The notes below the pieces were generated by a model. It was not told the DNA's origin. It searched no databases and saw only the letters and a program-made list of their open reading frames with translations. Source: a virus. From it: DNA of 64,000 nucleotides. The position numbers and the translations under genes were made by a program. Location: positions 1 to 64,000 of the IMG/VR virus record IMGVR_UViG_3300049893_000773; one strand, written 5' to 3'. Shown one piece after another: positions 56,701-64,000 of the stretch. Position 1 is the stretch's first letter; every line of letters starts with the position of its first letter.

Positions 56701-58451
56701 TGGCCATCATGCGGGCAATTGATGCTTTCCGTCCTGGTCCTGGATTTACCGACAAGGCTAAAATCTTCGTTGAAGTTATGAAGGGTGTCGGTCAATTTGC
56801 TGGAAACGTGGCGCAGATGGTTTCTGCGACGACTCCAAGCTTCGTGGACTTCATTCGTGGAACGGGTGGGGCTCAACAAAAGGAGAACTTGAAGCAAGTT
56901 GAGAACCTGATCAACGCCCTGGGTGGTCAGATTACCAAGATCATTGAGGCCATCCGAACGAACGTTCAAGGTCTAACTGGCAGCGAACAAGAGGTCAAGG
57001 CGGCTCAGATCATCGGGGACCTCCTTGGAGGTATCTCTGGGCTGGCCAATGCTTTGAAGCCGCCATCGGAAACGCTCTCGGACCCTGGATTCCTGCAAGG
57101 TTTGGCTGGAGACACTGTTTCTCGTCGAATCACCTTGATGACCGATTACGTGAACGAGGTTGGAAACAAGCTGAGTCAGTTCGTGAGGACCGTGGTTGCG
57201 ACAGTCACAACCAACCTCCCAACTGGGTTCTCTGACGCCCAGGCAAAGGCTGCGCAGGTCATTCCTTCCATCCTTTCGGGTGTTGGGGACTTGGCTCAAG
57301 CTCTTCGTCCAAGCTCGGCTCTTCTGGCTGAAATGAACCGGGGTGCACAGTTCCACGGTGTTGTCCAGCACATGAGTGCGTTTATCAGCAATACCATGCG
57401 GGCAATCACGGGCAGCGATCTATTCGTCAAGATTGGTGACCTCCTAAAGTCCGTAGCCACAAGCGTGGGGGATTTGAACCCATCGCAAGCAAAGGCTTTG
57501 CAGGCTATCGCTCCAGCAATCGGTCCAATCTTCTCGACGATCGCGTCGATCGGTGGAATCATCTCTGGTTTGGCTGGTGGTCGGGGAGCCGGTGGAGACA
57601 CTGGTCCAGCCGCACGAGCCACACCTGCTGATGCCGGTACCATCTTCCAGATGACCAACTTGGTCAACACCTTCTTCACCCGAGTGAAGGATGACCTTCC
57701 AATCTTGGTCAACAACATGCGTCAAGCTTTCGCTGGAGTTTCCGTCAGGGAGGCTTCTAACCTCGCTCGTGGAATGCAGGCAATGCAGAGCTTGTTCCAG
57801 GTGGTTTCCTCTGTTCCCCAGTTGATTCAATCCTTTAGGGGTGCTGGTGGAGCGGGTGCGGGTGCTGGTGGAATCACATCGCTGGAGGACATTGGTCACA
57901 CGATGAACCTGCTACTTGTTGCCTTGGCAGGAGGTGGTGGTAACCGGGGAGTTGTGTCGATCCTTCAGACCGTCGTTCCGCAAGTCAACGCCGTGACGAG
58001 CACGATTGGTGATCCAGCGGCATTCACAAACAAGATCAATGCCGTAAAGGCTTCTTTTGAGGCTCTTTCCCGTATTCCCGATATGATTCGCTCTCTTTCC
58101 GGGGTAACGAACATTGCCACGGTGACTGAGAACGTCACGGGTCAGATCGAGCGTGTGCAGTTCGCCAGGATTGCAAGCGTTGTGACGGACATGGTGTCCC
58201 ACGTGAACCAGCTTTCGACCACGATTCGTGGAATCAGGCCAATTGAGATCGAGCAGGGACTTCAACGTCTTGGAGATAGCATTGGTCTTGGTTCGGAGGG
58301 CGAATACACAATTCAGAACCGCAACTTCACGGTAAACGTGAATGTGACGATCAAACTGGACAACGACGGTTTGGACGCTCTGGAGCTCGGCATGCTTCGT
58401 CGCGTTGGTCCTCACCCAACCAGGATCACTCACGGCTCCCTTGAGAGGTAA
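53790..58451 (+). CDS. Tape measure protein
   Basis: 1553 residues. N-terminal coiled coil (LNELIAEQNKLLESSSKLLK...), long helical stretches, several hydrophobic segments in the middle (about 803-826, 871-897, 917-967) typical of tape measure proteins that insert in the membrane during DNA entry, Gly/Ala-rich regions, and a beta-type C terminus (YTIQNRNFTVNVNVTIKLDN). Length sets the tail; 1553 residues would mean a tail clearly longer than T4's (gp29 has 590 residues). It follows tube and chaperone genes, with accessory genes in between. Confidence 0.92.
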   Translation: MANNLDIQLQLNELIAEQNKLLESSSKLLKDQVSLTQNLVSAMKSANFKDVASGVEETSKAVEEAAQKSKEFGSTNQDVFDKVNSSLKEALAKETATGKGMDSLTKQVKRFSVAASSIDGFVQGLRFTSNLLRTATSAGVGLVESLGQIGIAILSIPFKMLKGLVTMADAGGADTALAQALENIRKEFGSLRETSGKAIVDMAKNMKGQLAQTGLSVTRIFGNLAERLATLQEYAHNLGPLFSNLAGQFVANAEAIGAYYKGLGLTEEAQKAVATRSYALGTAVTEELRQITNYSTQLSKAFNGTAGSAKEISRDMGTLMADFKHFGGIAIKEIGQAVVYFRRLGVEVSKVMGVIERYDNFTDAAEGAAQLSQAFGLNVDALEMMKAQNPAERVEQLRKAFFQAGRSVETMTRQERTLLAQQTGLEDSALDLVFSMKNQGMSYDQVTKKADLAKKSQLTQTQAMKALADSIERLVKSGSFGSGGFFDRFIQGFSVGIQRSAEFRKIMRELRIDLRTAYYEGIKVGRAFVDMFPGVKDVFTGIADLFEPSRFRAMFAKITDTFKVFFKDMTDNPQTALPKMLERLKKDFFEWFQGNSANGQKIIDGFKKFFVALSNIAGSMLKVAMTTLTSGIRGLTEIISGRRGLGGAAGAARNAQGFVSQLIGPIVDAIVEAGPSLWEATKRMFSTLWAKAEPWVKANFMKVAGVLAAPAFVGMVGRAISTSIAGAFASGLVNWLQGGGVSKALGSVKGMFASQVQTASEAMSKLPIPTTPAGGGAAGVVKGAEQAATAATTSKVNWGAALVKMAAITLFITVGMAGIMYAIFRFAKAMQENRLTTQSVAASAGAMVATATSMLAIAGAVKLLSAINLNAGMVGKIVIGVGMIGVVGAAMAYATVGLIKLFGNIETSKITKSVLVMGAMGTFFLAAGAVTAIAGVVGLAATAGGGIGALVIAAGMATIAATIGIMTTQGMAIMRAIDAFRPGPGFTDKAKIFVEVMKGVGQFAGNVAQMVSATTPSFVDFIRGTGGAQQKENLKQVENLINALGGQITKIIEAIRTNVQGLTGSEQEVKAAQIIGDLLGGISGLANALKPPSETLSDPGFLQGLAGDTVSRRITLMTDYVNEVGNKLSQFVRTVVATVTTNLPTGFSDAQAKAAQVIPSILSGVGDLAQALRPSSALLAEMNRGAQFHGVVQHMSAFISNTMRAITGSDLFVKIGDLLKSVATSVGDLNPSQAKALQAIAPAIGPIFSTIASIGGIISGLAGGRGAGGDTGPAARATPADAGTIFQMTNLVNTFFTRVKDDLPILVNNMRQAFAGVSVREASNLARGMQAMQSLFQVVSSVPQLIQSFRGAGGAGAGAGGITSLEDIGHTMNLLLVALAGGGGNRGVVSILQTVVPQVNAVTSTIGDPAAFTNKINAVKASFEALSRIPDMIRSLSGVTNIATVTENVTGQIERVQFARIASVVTDMVSHVNQLSTTIRGIRPIEIEQGLQRLGDSIGLGSEGEYTIQNRNFTVNVNVTIKLDNDGLDALELGMLRRVGPHPTRITHGSLER

Positions 58452-58453
58452 TC

Positions 58454-58627
58454 ATGGATGACGATTTCATGCAATCCAAGAAGTTCCAAGAACTTCTTGC
58501 GATGATCCCAGAAGAAGAGCGAGCGAAGGTGCTTGAAGGCTTGGTCAAGCTTCGAGAGGAATTTGCTGAAAAAGTCTTGAAACCAATTGAATCCGCTGTT
58601 AATACGCAAAAAGCCAAGGGTGAATAG
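58454..58627 (+). CDS. Small helical protein after the tape measure
   Basis: 57 residues starting MDDDFMQSKKFQELLAMIPE, then a single charged helix to KAKGE. It starts two bases after the tape measure stop, so it is coupled to it, and its TAG is part of the TAGTTA element of the next gene. The tidy packing argues for a real gene. Possibly a small tail assembly factor. Confidence 0.65.
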   Translation: MDDDFMQSKKFQELLAMIPEEERAKVLEGLVKLREEFAEKVLKPIESAVNTQKAKGE

Positions 58628-58630
58628 TTA
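58625..58630 (+). promoter_or_regulatory. Putative late promoter TAGTTA, leaderless spacing
   Basis: AATAGTTACTGGC, five bases between the element and the ATG at 58636; no Shine-Dalgarno. Confidence 0.5.
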
Positions 58631-58635
58631 CTGGC

Positions 58636-61600
58636 ATGTCCAGAACTTCACGCCGTCTTGGGGACCTGATCCAATCCTTGGAGAGCAACAGGATTGTTCC
58701 TTACCTGGAAAACTCCGGTCCAAACAACACCATTCAAATTGACAAGGACGACATCCGACCTGACGTGCTTACCAGGATGGTGGAATATGGCGTTGCTGTA
58801 ACTGTAGAGACGACCAACAATCCTCCCTTGAGTCCAACTCAAGGGAAGTTCGCCCTTCAGGACGAGCTTGGCAACCCTACGGGTATCACGGACCCTGGGG
58901 TCAACGGGCAAGAATACTTCACCAAGAAGTTCCACGAGGGTGGAGTAGATGGCAAGTCTGCCGAGGCATCGTTTAGGGCCATTTCGAAAAGTGGCTTCTT
59001 GGATGTGGATGACGCCGCTGGTGGTAAATTTGAGATCAAGAAGGGCAAGACTTCTTCGACCGATCCTTCTCCTGTTGACATCTTCAAGGAGATCAACGAT
59101 AAAGGAGAAGATTCGTCCTTTGTCAAGCGAGTAAGACAGGCACAGGTTCAGAATAACCGTTTTACCATCGGCAAAACGTTGATTCCCCGTTCCGGTTTGG
59201 ATGTAAACGACGGTTCCCCTGCCTCTGCCCCTGGCTCCAGGGGTTCCGGTGCCGTTTTTGAGGACGACAGCAACGTTGGAATTGGGTATGCCCAACAGGA
59301 ATTTGGAAAGTACGGTCCAAGGAAGTTCCCTTCCACCCAGGGGGACACAGCGGTGCTGGTAAAGCTCCGAGACCTGAAGAAGATCGGCCTCCTTACCATG
59401 CTTCAAGCTTCTGGTGAGTATTACATCCCTACAGATCCAAACAACGTTGCTCAGGAGCTTGCTGCCAGAGGAGCTTCCACGGCTCCTGGATTGGCTCGTA
59501 TTGGTCAAAAGATTGACATTAGCCGAGTCAGCCCTGTCAAGATCATGAAGGACGTGAACCCTGAGTTCACCAAACCTACACTGGACGACAATATCATCTT
59601 GGATACGGTCAAGTCCTATGGAAGTGTCAATAACTGGCTGGCACCCTTTGATGGACTCACCAGTACAGCCACCGTAGCTTCTGCTGCTCTCCTAGCTCTG
59701 ACTGTAGGTGGTCTGATCAAGGGAGCGGCTGCAACGATCATCGCTATCCGCCGTCCAAAGGTTGAACCAAACCTGGGTGGTAACCCATCCATGAGTGATC
59801 GTCGGAAGCGAATGGGTTCTTTTTTGGGCAAAGCCACTGAGGTTGACATCTTCAGGAACACGGACTTTGAGATCGAGATTGCCCGTACGGCCCACGACTA
59901 TTTCCTTTGCGTCTCCAAGGGAGTGGATATCTTCTTTGGACTTTCATCGGCTGGAGCGGCTACGAGTAAGATCGCCAAGAACCATGGGTACTACAACACC
60001 ATCCTGAGAACAATCGTCCGTTCAACAACTGATTTCTTCTTGGCTGCTGCTGGTGGAATGGTAAATACAGGCGAGGCTTCTCGTCCACGAAACGTGAACG
60101 ATGCGAGCGTCCTTGGTAATCCACTTGGGACGATTGAGCTCATCCGAAAGCTCAACAGCTCTCTTTTGCTCAAATTCTGCAATATCCTCGCCACCATCGG
60201 GGATATTGCCATGAACCACGATGATGCCGGGTTCATTATCAATGAAAACGGCGAGGTCAACGAGTTCATCTCCGACATTGATCGAATCATTGTGGACGGG
60301 GAGATCGGTCCAAGGGGTGAAGGTGCGCTCAACCCGGCTGTGTTGCAGTCGGTTCATCGTCTCCCAGGGCTTTACAGGAATGCCTTGGCTTGGGGTTCGC
60401 AAACCGCCAAGTCGATGTACATGATTCCAAACAACATTTTCCGGGCCGAGGCTACTTTCCTTGGGGCATCCGACCAGTCGAACAACCCAACGGAAAAGCT
60501 AAGCGCTGCTCTGTCGAAGAACAACCTCAGCATCGTCAAGGGCCCTAGTGGATTGAACGGCAACAGGATTCTGGCCGAGGACGTGAAAGCCTTGGAAGAC
60601 TACCTGGAAGCCGACTACATGCCATTCTACTTCCATGATACCCGCACCAATGAGATCCTTTCTTTCCATGCCTTCATGGAAAGCATGAGCGATTCCTTTG
60701 AGCCGGAATACACCGACGTGGAAGGGTATGGACGAATTGGAAAGGCTGTGATCTACAAGAACACCCAAAGGAAGATTTCCTTGGAGTTCCGCGTTGTGGC
60801 AACCTCGGAAGAGGATTTTGACTCAATGTGGTACAAGATCAACCGGCTGATCGCAATGGTGTATCCACAGTACACACAGGGTCGTCAAGTTGGAACCGCC
60901 AACAACAAGTTCATCCAGCCATTCTCTCAAATTCCAGGTGCATCGCCTTTGATCCGCTTGCGCTTGGGTGATGTTTGGAAGAGCAACTACAGCCGTTTCG
61001 GCGTTGCTCGACTCTTTGGTGTGGGTTCGAACCAGTTCAGCCTGCAAGGGCAGAACAGTACCGTAACCTACAATGCCGCCTTGCTTCGCAACCGAGAGCA
61101 GGTCACTGAACGCATGGCTCGTAGAGGAGAATACCAAGTAGGGGAGCACGCAATCCTCACTCCTCTGCCAACGCAGCAGACCCGTGGAGCCGGTCAACGG
61201 CTCCTTGGCTACCCTCGCTTCGGCAACCTCAGCGAATCGCCAGGACAACCCTTCCAGGCCCAGAGAACGGGTGTTGGTGGACGGTCTGGTGCCGGGGTGA
61301 ATGCGTTTGTGTCTGTGACGAATTCCAGCACGGCTGGCGGACGCACCTTGACCCCACAAGCTTCCCCTGCTGGCCCTCCTTTGGTGATTGCACAGGAGCT
61401 CAAGGTTAGGATTGTGTCGGTAACCAACTCTCAAGCCGATCCTTCCTTGAAACTATACAAGTTCTCCGTGCCAAGTGGAGGACCTGGACAGGATGGTATC
61501 TACGGCTGCACTCAGCATGACCTCCGTCCAGATCCAGAGGAGATTGCTCGTGTTGCCTACACCCAGTCAACACAAGACAGTTTGCCTGATACCAACACCA

Positions 61601-62037
61601 ACAGCCAGGGAGTGGTTTCCAACTTCTTCAGTTCTGGTGGTGATAACGGGAACTCCATCATCAAGGCTTTCGAGAGCACAAAGGGTGAAGGACTTGCTGG
61701 CTTCATCAAAAACATGCGCATGGATTGGAGTGATGCCCGTTGGGAAACTGGCAGGCACAACGCCCGTGCTCCAATGATGGTGAAGATTTCGATGGACTTT
61801 GAGCCAATCCACGACATCAACCCAGGTTTGGATTCGGATGGTTTCATGACTGCTCCGGTCTACAACGTTGGAAATACCATGAAGACTTGGGTCAATGGCA
61901 TGCCAGAGGACAAGAACATGGCTGACCGAAAGGAAGCCACCATCAAGCGCATGCAAGTGCTTGCAACACCACGCTCTTCCAACGGAGTCGCCGTGGGTAA
62001 TGGCATGAACACGGGAGGAGTGGGAAATAACAGATGA
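58636..62037 (+). CDS. Large virion structural protein, probably baseplate/tail
   Basis: 1133 residues. After a charged first third, there is a hydrophobic Ala-rich segment (about 343-370), helical middle parts, then YMPFYFHDTRTNEILSFHAF and DVEGYGRIGKAVIYKNTQRK, which I recall from tail or baseplate proteins of large myoviruses. The C terminus is beta-rich with Gly/Ser loops. It follows the tape measure and precedes a LysM-like baseplate gene, so a hub or baseplate role is likely. The precise T4 counterpart is not recognised. Confidence 0.7.
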   Translation: MSRTSRRLGDLIQSLESNRIVPYLENSGPNNTIQIDKDDIRPDVLTRMVEYGVAVTVETTNNPPLSPTQGKFALQDELGNPTGITDPGVNGQEYFTKKFHEGGVDGKSAEASFRAISKSGFLDVDDAAGGKFEIKKGKTSSTDPSPVDIFKEINDKGEDSSFVKRVRQAQVQNNRFTIGKTLIPRSGLDVNDGSPASAPGSRGSGAVFEDDSNVGIGYAQQEFGKYGPRKFPSTQGDTAVLVKLRDLKKIGLLTMLQASGEYYIPTDPNNVAQELAARGASTAPGLARIGQKIDISRVSPVKIMKDVNPEFTKPTLDDNIILDTVKSYGSVNNWLAPFDGLTSTATVASAALLALTVGGLIKGAAATIIAIRRPKVEPNLGGNPSMSDRRKRMGSFLGKATEVDIFRNTDFEIEIARTAHDYFLCVSKGVDIFFGLSSAGAATSKIAKNHGYYNTILRTIVRSTTDFFLAAAGGMVNTGEASRPRNVNDASVLGNPLGTIELIRKLNSSLLLKFCNILATIGDIAMNHDDAGFIINENGEVNEFISDIDRIIVDGEIGPRGEGALNPAVLQSVHRLPGLYRNALAWGSQTAKSMYMIPNNIFRAEATFLGASDQSNNPTEKLSAALSKNNLSIVKGPSGLNGNRILAEDVKALEDYLEADYMPFYFHDTRTNEILSFHAFMESMSDSFEPEYTDVEGYGRIGKAVIYKNTQRKISLEFRVVATSEEDFDSMWYKINRLIAMVYPQYTQGRQVGTANNKFIQPFSQIPGASPLIRLRLGDVWKSNYSRFGVARLFGVGSNQFSLQGQNSTVTYNAALLRNREQVTERMARRGEYQVGEHAILTPLPTQQTRGAGQRLLGYPRFGNLSESPGQPFQAQRTGVGGRSGAGVNAFVSVTNSSTAGGRTLTPQASPAGPPLVIAQELKVRIVSVTNSQADPSLKLYKFSVPSGGPGQDGIYGCTQHDLRPDPEEIARVAYTQSTQDSLPDTNTNSQGVVSNFFSSGGDNGNSIIKAFESTKGEGLAGFIKNMRMDWSDARWETGRHNARAPMMVKISMDFEPIHDINPGLDSDGFMTAPVYNVGNTMKTWVNGMPEDKNMADRKEATIKRMQVLATPRSSNGVAVGNGMNTGGVGNNR

Positions 62038-62321
62038 AACGATATGGGAGAACACCAACCATCGGGATTGGATACCGATATGGCACATCTTACGCCCTTC
62101 CTGTGATCCGAGAGAACGTTATCGCAGGCAACATCCGTTTTGAGCAAATCACGCTCCGTGAAAGCAACCGTTTGGACATCCTTGCGGGGCTCTACTACGG
62201 GGATGGACGCCTCTGGTGGGTGATTGCTGCTGCCTCGGATATTGGATGGGTTTTGCAGGTGCCAGTTGGCACAATCATCAAGATCCCGGACCTGTCTGAT
62301 GTAAGCCGTTATGTAGGATAA
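62034..62321 (+). CDS. LysM-like baseplate protein (gp53 / P2 gpX type)
   Basis: 95 residues. ITLRESNRLDILAGLYYGDG and RLWWVIAAASDIGWVLQVPV followed by GTIIKIPDL form one LysM-like module with the typical D-x-L/A...YYGDxxLWW...IPxGT pattern, as in T4 gp53 and small baseplate wedge or hub proteins. It overlaps the preceding stop by four bases (ATGA). In baseplates such domains bind other subunits rather than peptidoglycan. Confidence 0.75.
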   Translation: MKRYGRTPTIGIGYRYGTSYALPVIRENVIAGNIRFEQITLRESNRLDILAGLYYGDGRLWWVIAAASDIGWVLQVPVGTIIKIPDLSDVSRYVG

Positions 62322-62323
62322 CC

Positions 62324-64000
62324 ATGCCAGCCGGTGCAAATCAACCAGCCACAACTATTCCGCTTCAGGAATCCATTCGGAAACTCTCGAAATACTTCGG
62401 GCTCTACACCGTAAGGGATCTTGCCGCCTCCATTGCTCTGTCTCAGATTCAAGGACAGGACATTGGTTCGTCTTTTGACTTGCCTCAGCCACCCGAGTGG
62501 ATCACCAAGATGATCGAGGTCCTGATTGATACCTCGACGGGTGGATACACGAGCAATGACATTGTGGACACCTTGAACCGTCTTCTCGCTGAGGGTGGCG
62601 GGGAGGCTCAAAATATTCAAAGCGTCATCGAAGCACTCAACCGCTCGGTGAAGATTGTTTTTGGCCCTGGGGATGGTGCTGGCAACCAGAATCCAGCGCA
62701 GGGCGCGGGCATTGTGAAGGGATCGACAATTGGTCCAAGGGATTCCGTCCAGGAGATCCTTGGGTCCAACGTGATCAACTCTGACAGGTCGCACCCAAAC
62801 AGGGACATTTCTCCATCCCTCTCGGCAATCATGGTCAACAACGTGCGTGTGCTTCCAATTCACCGCAACGTGAACGCTGTTACCATCTTCATGAACGCCC
62901 TCCCAAGCATTGAAATTTCCAGGTGTGTCCCATTCCTGGAAGTTCTCTTCCAATTCTCTCGTCCACCAACGGACGCAGATGGAAGAATTCAAGCTCCAGG
63001 GCTGATCAAGTTCCTTGATGGTGCCGAAACAGCAAATGGCACCCGGCGGCTGCTCCTTGATTCCTCCATTGTCAAAGGAACCAACTCCGTTGGCAGACAA
63101 CAGGAATACACGGAGGTGGGAATGGAGGTCTTCACGGCTCCACAGACCATGGTGAATGCCAATGAGGATCGCGCTCAGAATGCGGGAGGATCAAGCAGGA
63201 GAAGTGCCCCTGTCCTCGACAAGTTCCGTCCGCTGATGACCTTCAAGGGTTTGTCCATTGAGATCGTCCCAACGACGGGATTCATGTGCTTCAAGACGGC
63301 CAAGATGGACTTCGTTCTCCATGACAAGACTCGTCTTGCCGAGGTGGCTGACTTCATTCGTCCCGACCTTTACGGAAACACCGAAATCCTAATCGAATAC
63401 GGCTGGAAGCACCCTGATCCTCCTTCGGCAAACAACATGTATGCCAACCTCCTCAATGGGATGAGATGCAAGGAGAAATACGGGATCATCAACGTCTCCA
63501 TGCAATTCGACGAGGCAGGACAAGCTGTCATTTCTCTCTCCCTTGCAATGAGAGGCGCCAATGACTTCAGGACCGAAACCATTTCGTCAGACGAAACTGG
63601 AGTTTCCGACATCATTCGTCAGGTGAGAAACCTGACCGAGCAGGTTGGAGAGCTTCGTAGGAGGGTGTTCCAATCCAATTCTATTGGCACTCGCGAGGTG
63701 AGAGGTGTCCAAGTCCTGGATGCCGCAACAGATAGCAACGGACAACTCCTCCTGACGCCAGAGTTGAGGACTGAACTTGCAAACTTTCGAGCCGCCTTGA
63801 GAAATACCCAGAATCCAAGTGCCAGATCCCTCCTGGGAGCCTTGGATAACCTCTATGGTACCGACGGAAGAAGAGGTCAGACGGCTCAACTTCGCTCCAC
63901 TGTGCAAACCAACATCGCAAGGAAGCTCGCCCGAATCTCCAGGGGTGGAGTGGAGCCATTTGCCGCTGCACCAACAGCAAATTATCCTGAAGGAAGGGCT
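62324..64000 (+). CDS. Large virion/baseplate protein, 3' truncated by the window end
   Basis: At least 559 residues from the ATG at 62324, two bases after the LysM gene. It begins MPAGANQPATTIPLQESIRK. Later come VCPFLEVLFQFSRPP-like strands, VGMEVFTAPQTMVNANEDR, LMTFKGLSIEIVPTTGFMCF and FIRPDLYGNTEILIEYGWKH, an all-beta virion pattern I associate with large-phage baseplate proteins. The visible end is helical and Arg-rich. The frame is open at the last base, so the gene continues. Confidence 0.75.
   Translation, partial: MPAGANQPATTIPLQESIRKLSKYFGLYTVRDLAASIALSQIQGQDIGSSFDLPQPPEWITKMIEVLIDTSTGGYTSNDIVDTLNRLLAEGGGEAQNIQSVIEALNRSVKIVFGPGDGAGNQNPAQGAGIVKGSTIGPRDSVQEILGSNVINSDRSHPNRDISPSLSAIMVNNVRVLPIHRNVNAVTIFMNALPSIEISRCVPFLEVLFQFSRPPTDADGRIQAPGLIKFLDGAETANGTRRLLLDSSIVKGTNSVGRQQEYTEVGMEVFTAPQTMVNANEDRAQNAGGSSRRSAPVLDKFRPLMTFKGLSIEIVPTTGFMCFKTAKMDFVLHDKTRLAEVADFIRPDLYGNTEILIEYGWKHPDPPSANNMYANLLNGMRCKEKYGIINVSMQFDEAGQAVISLSLAMRGANDFRTETISSDETGVSDIIRQVRNLTEQVGELRRRVFQSNSIGTREVRGVQVLDAATDSNGQLLLTPELRTELANFRAALRNTQNPSARSLLGALDNLYGTDGRRGQTAQLRSTVQTNIARKLARISRGGVEPFAAAPTANYPEGRA

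Noticed and set aside
1-64000. CRISPR array or insertion sequence
   Set aside because: No regularly spaced repeats and no transposase gene were seen; the only likely mobile elements are the HNH-type genes.

Overview
The window is part of the genome of a large contractile-tailed bacteriophage (myovirus) distantly related to T4. The evidence is a T4-type head and tail module: large terminase, gp20-like portal, gp21-like prohead protease, acidic core/scaffold protein, gp23-like major capsid protein, gp14-like neck protein, tail sheath, gp19-like tube, gp26-like tape-measure chaperone, a 1553-residue tape measure and baseplate proteins. T4-like replication and repair genes are also present. The very large structural proteins, a phage GroEL, a tmRNA and many accessory enzymes suggest a jumbo-class genome. 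Nothing in the sequence fixes the host.

Layout. 0-0.8 kb: end of a structural gene. 0.8-9 kb: DNA metabolism, with a PD-(D/E)XK nuclease, RuvC, primase, MazG-like protein, a stand-alone seryl-tRNA-synthetase-like protein, a one-chain Mre11-Rad50 (T4 gp47+gp46) fusion and small zinc proteins. 9-13 kb: terminase, a dCMP-deaminase-like enzyme, ATP-grasp. 13-14.3 kb: RNA island with tmRNA, a tRNA-like element carrying a D-loop hairpin, a structured leader and tRNA-Ala(GGC). 14.4-17.8 kb: HNH nuclease, hypotheticals, a Dps/ferritin-like protein. 17.8-23.6 kb: minus-strand block with GroEL and uncharacterised partners. 23.8-38.3 kb: head module, portal to neck, including two truncated capsid-protein paralogues. 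38.3-64 kb: tail module with two tandem sheath genes, tube, chaperone with a frameshift extension, tape measure and baseplate. It is interrupted by a minus-strand HNH-like gene, thymidine kinase, NUDIX and other accessory genes.

Three genome-wide themes stand out. (1) At least ten proteins carry a short helix of the type MK-x(3-5)-L-x2-(L/M)(I/V)-x-E-(A/S). It resembles the T4 capsid-targeting sequence (MKTYQEFIAEA) and contains an I/V-x-E site of the kind cut by the T4 prohead protease. This suggests a set of packaged internal head proteins, including GNAT-, ParB/sulfiredoxin-like and kinase-like proteins. (2) A TAnTTA element lies upstream of nearly every late gene and of the tmRNA. At several genes it sits only 5-8 nt from an ATG that lacks a Shine-Dalgarno, which suggests late promoters that sometimes yield leaderless mRNAs. 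(3) Capsid, sheath and kinase-like genes have all been duplicated locally. All functional calls rest on reading motifs and gene order; no database search was run.
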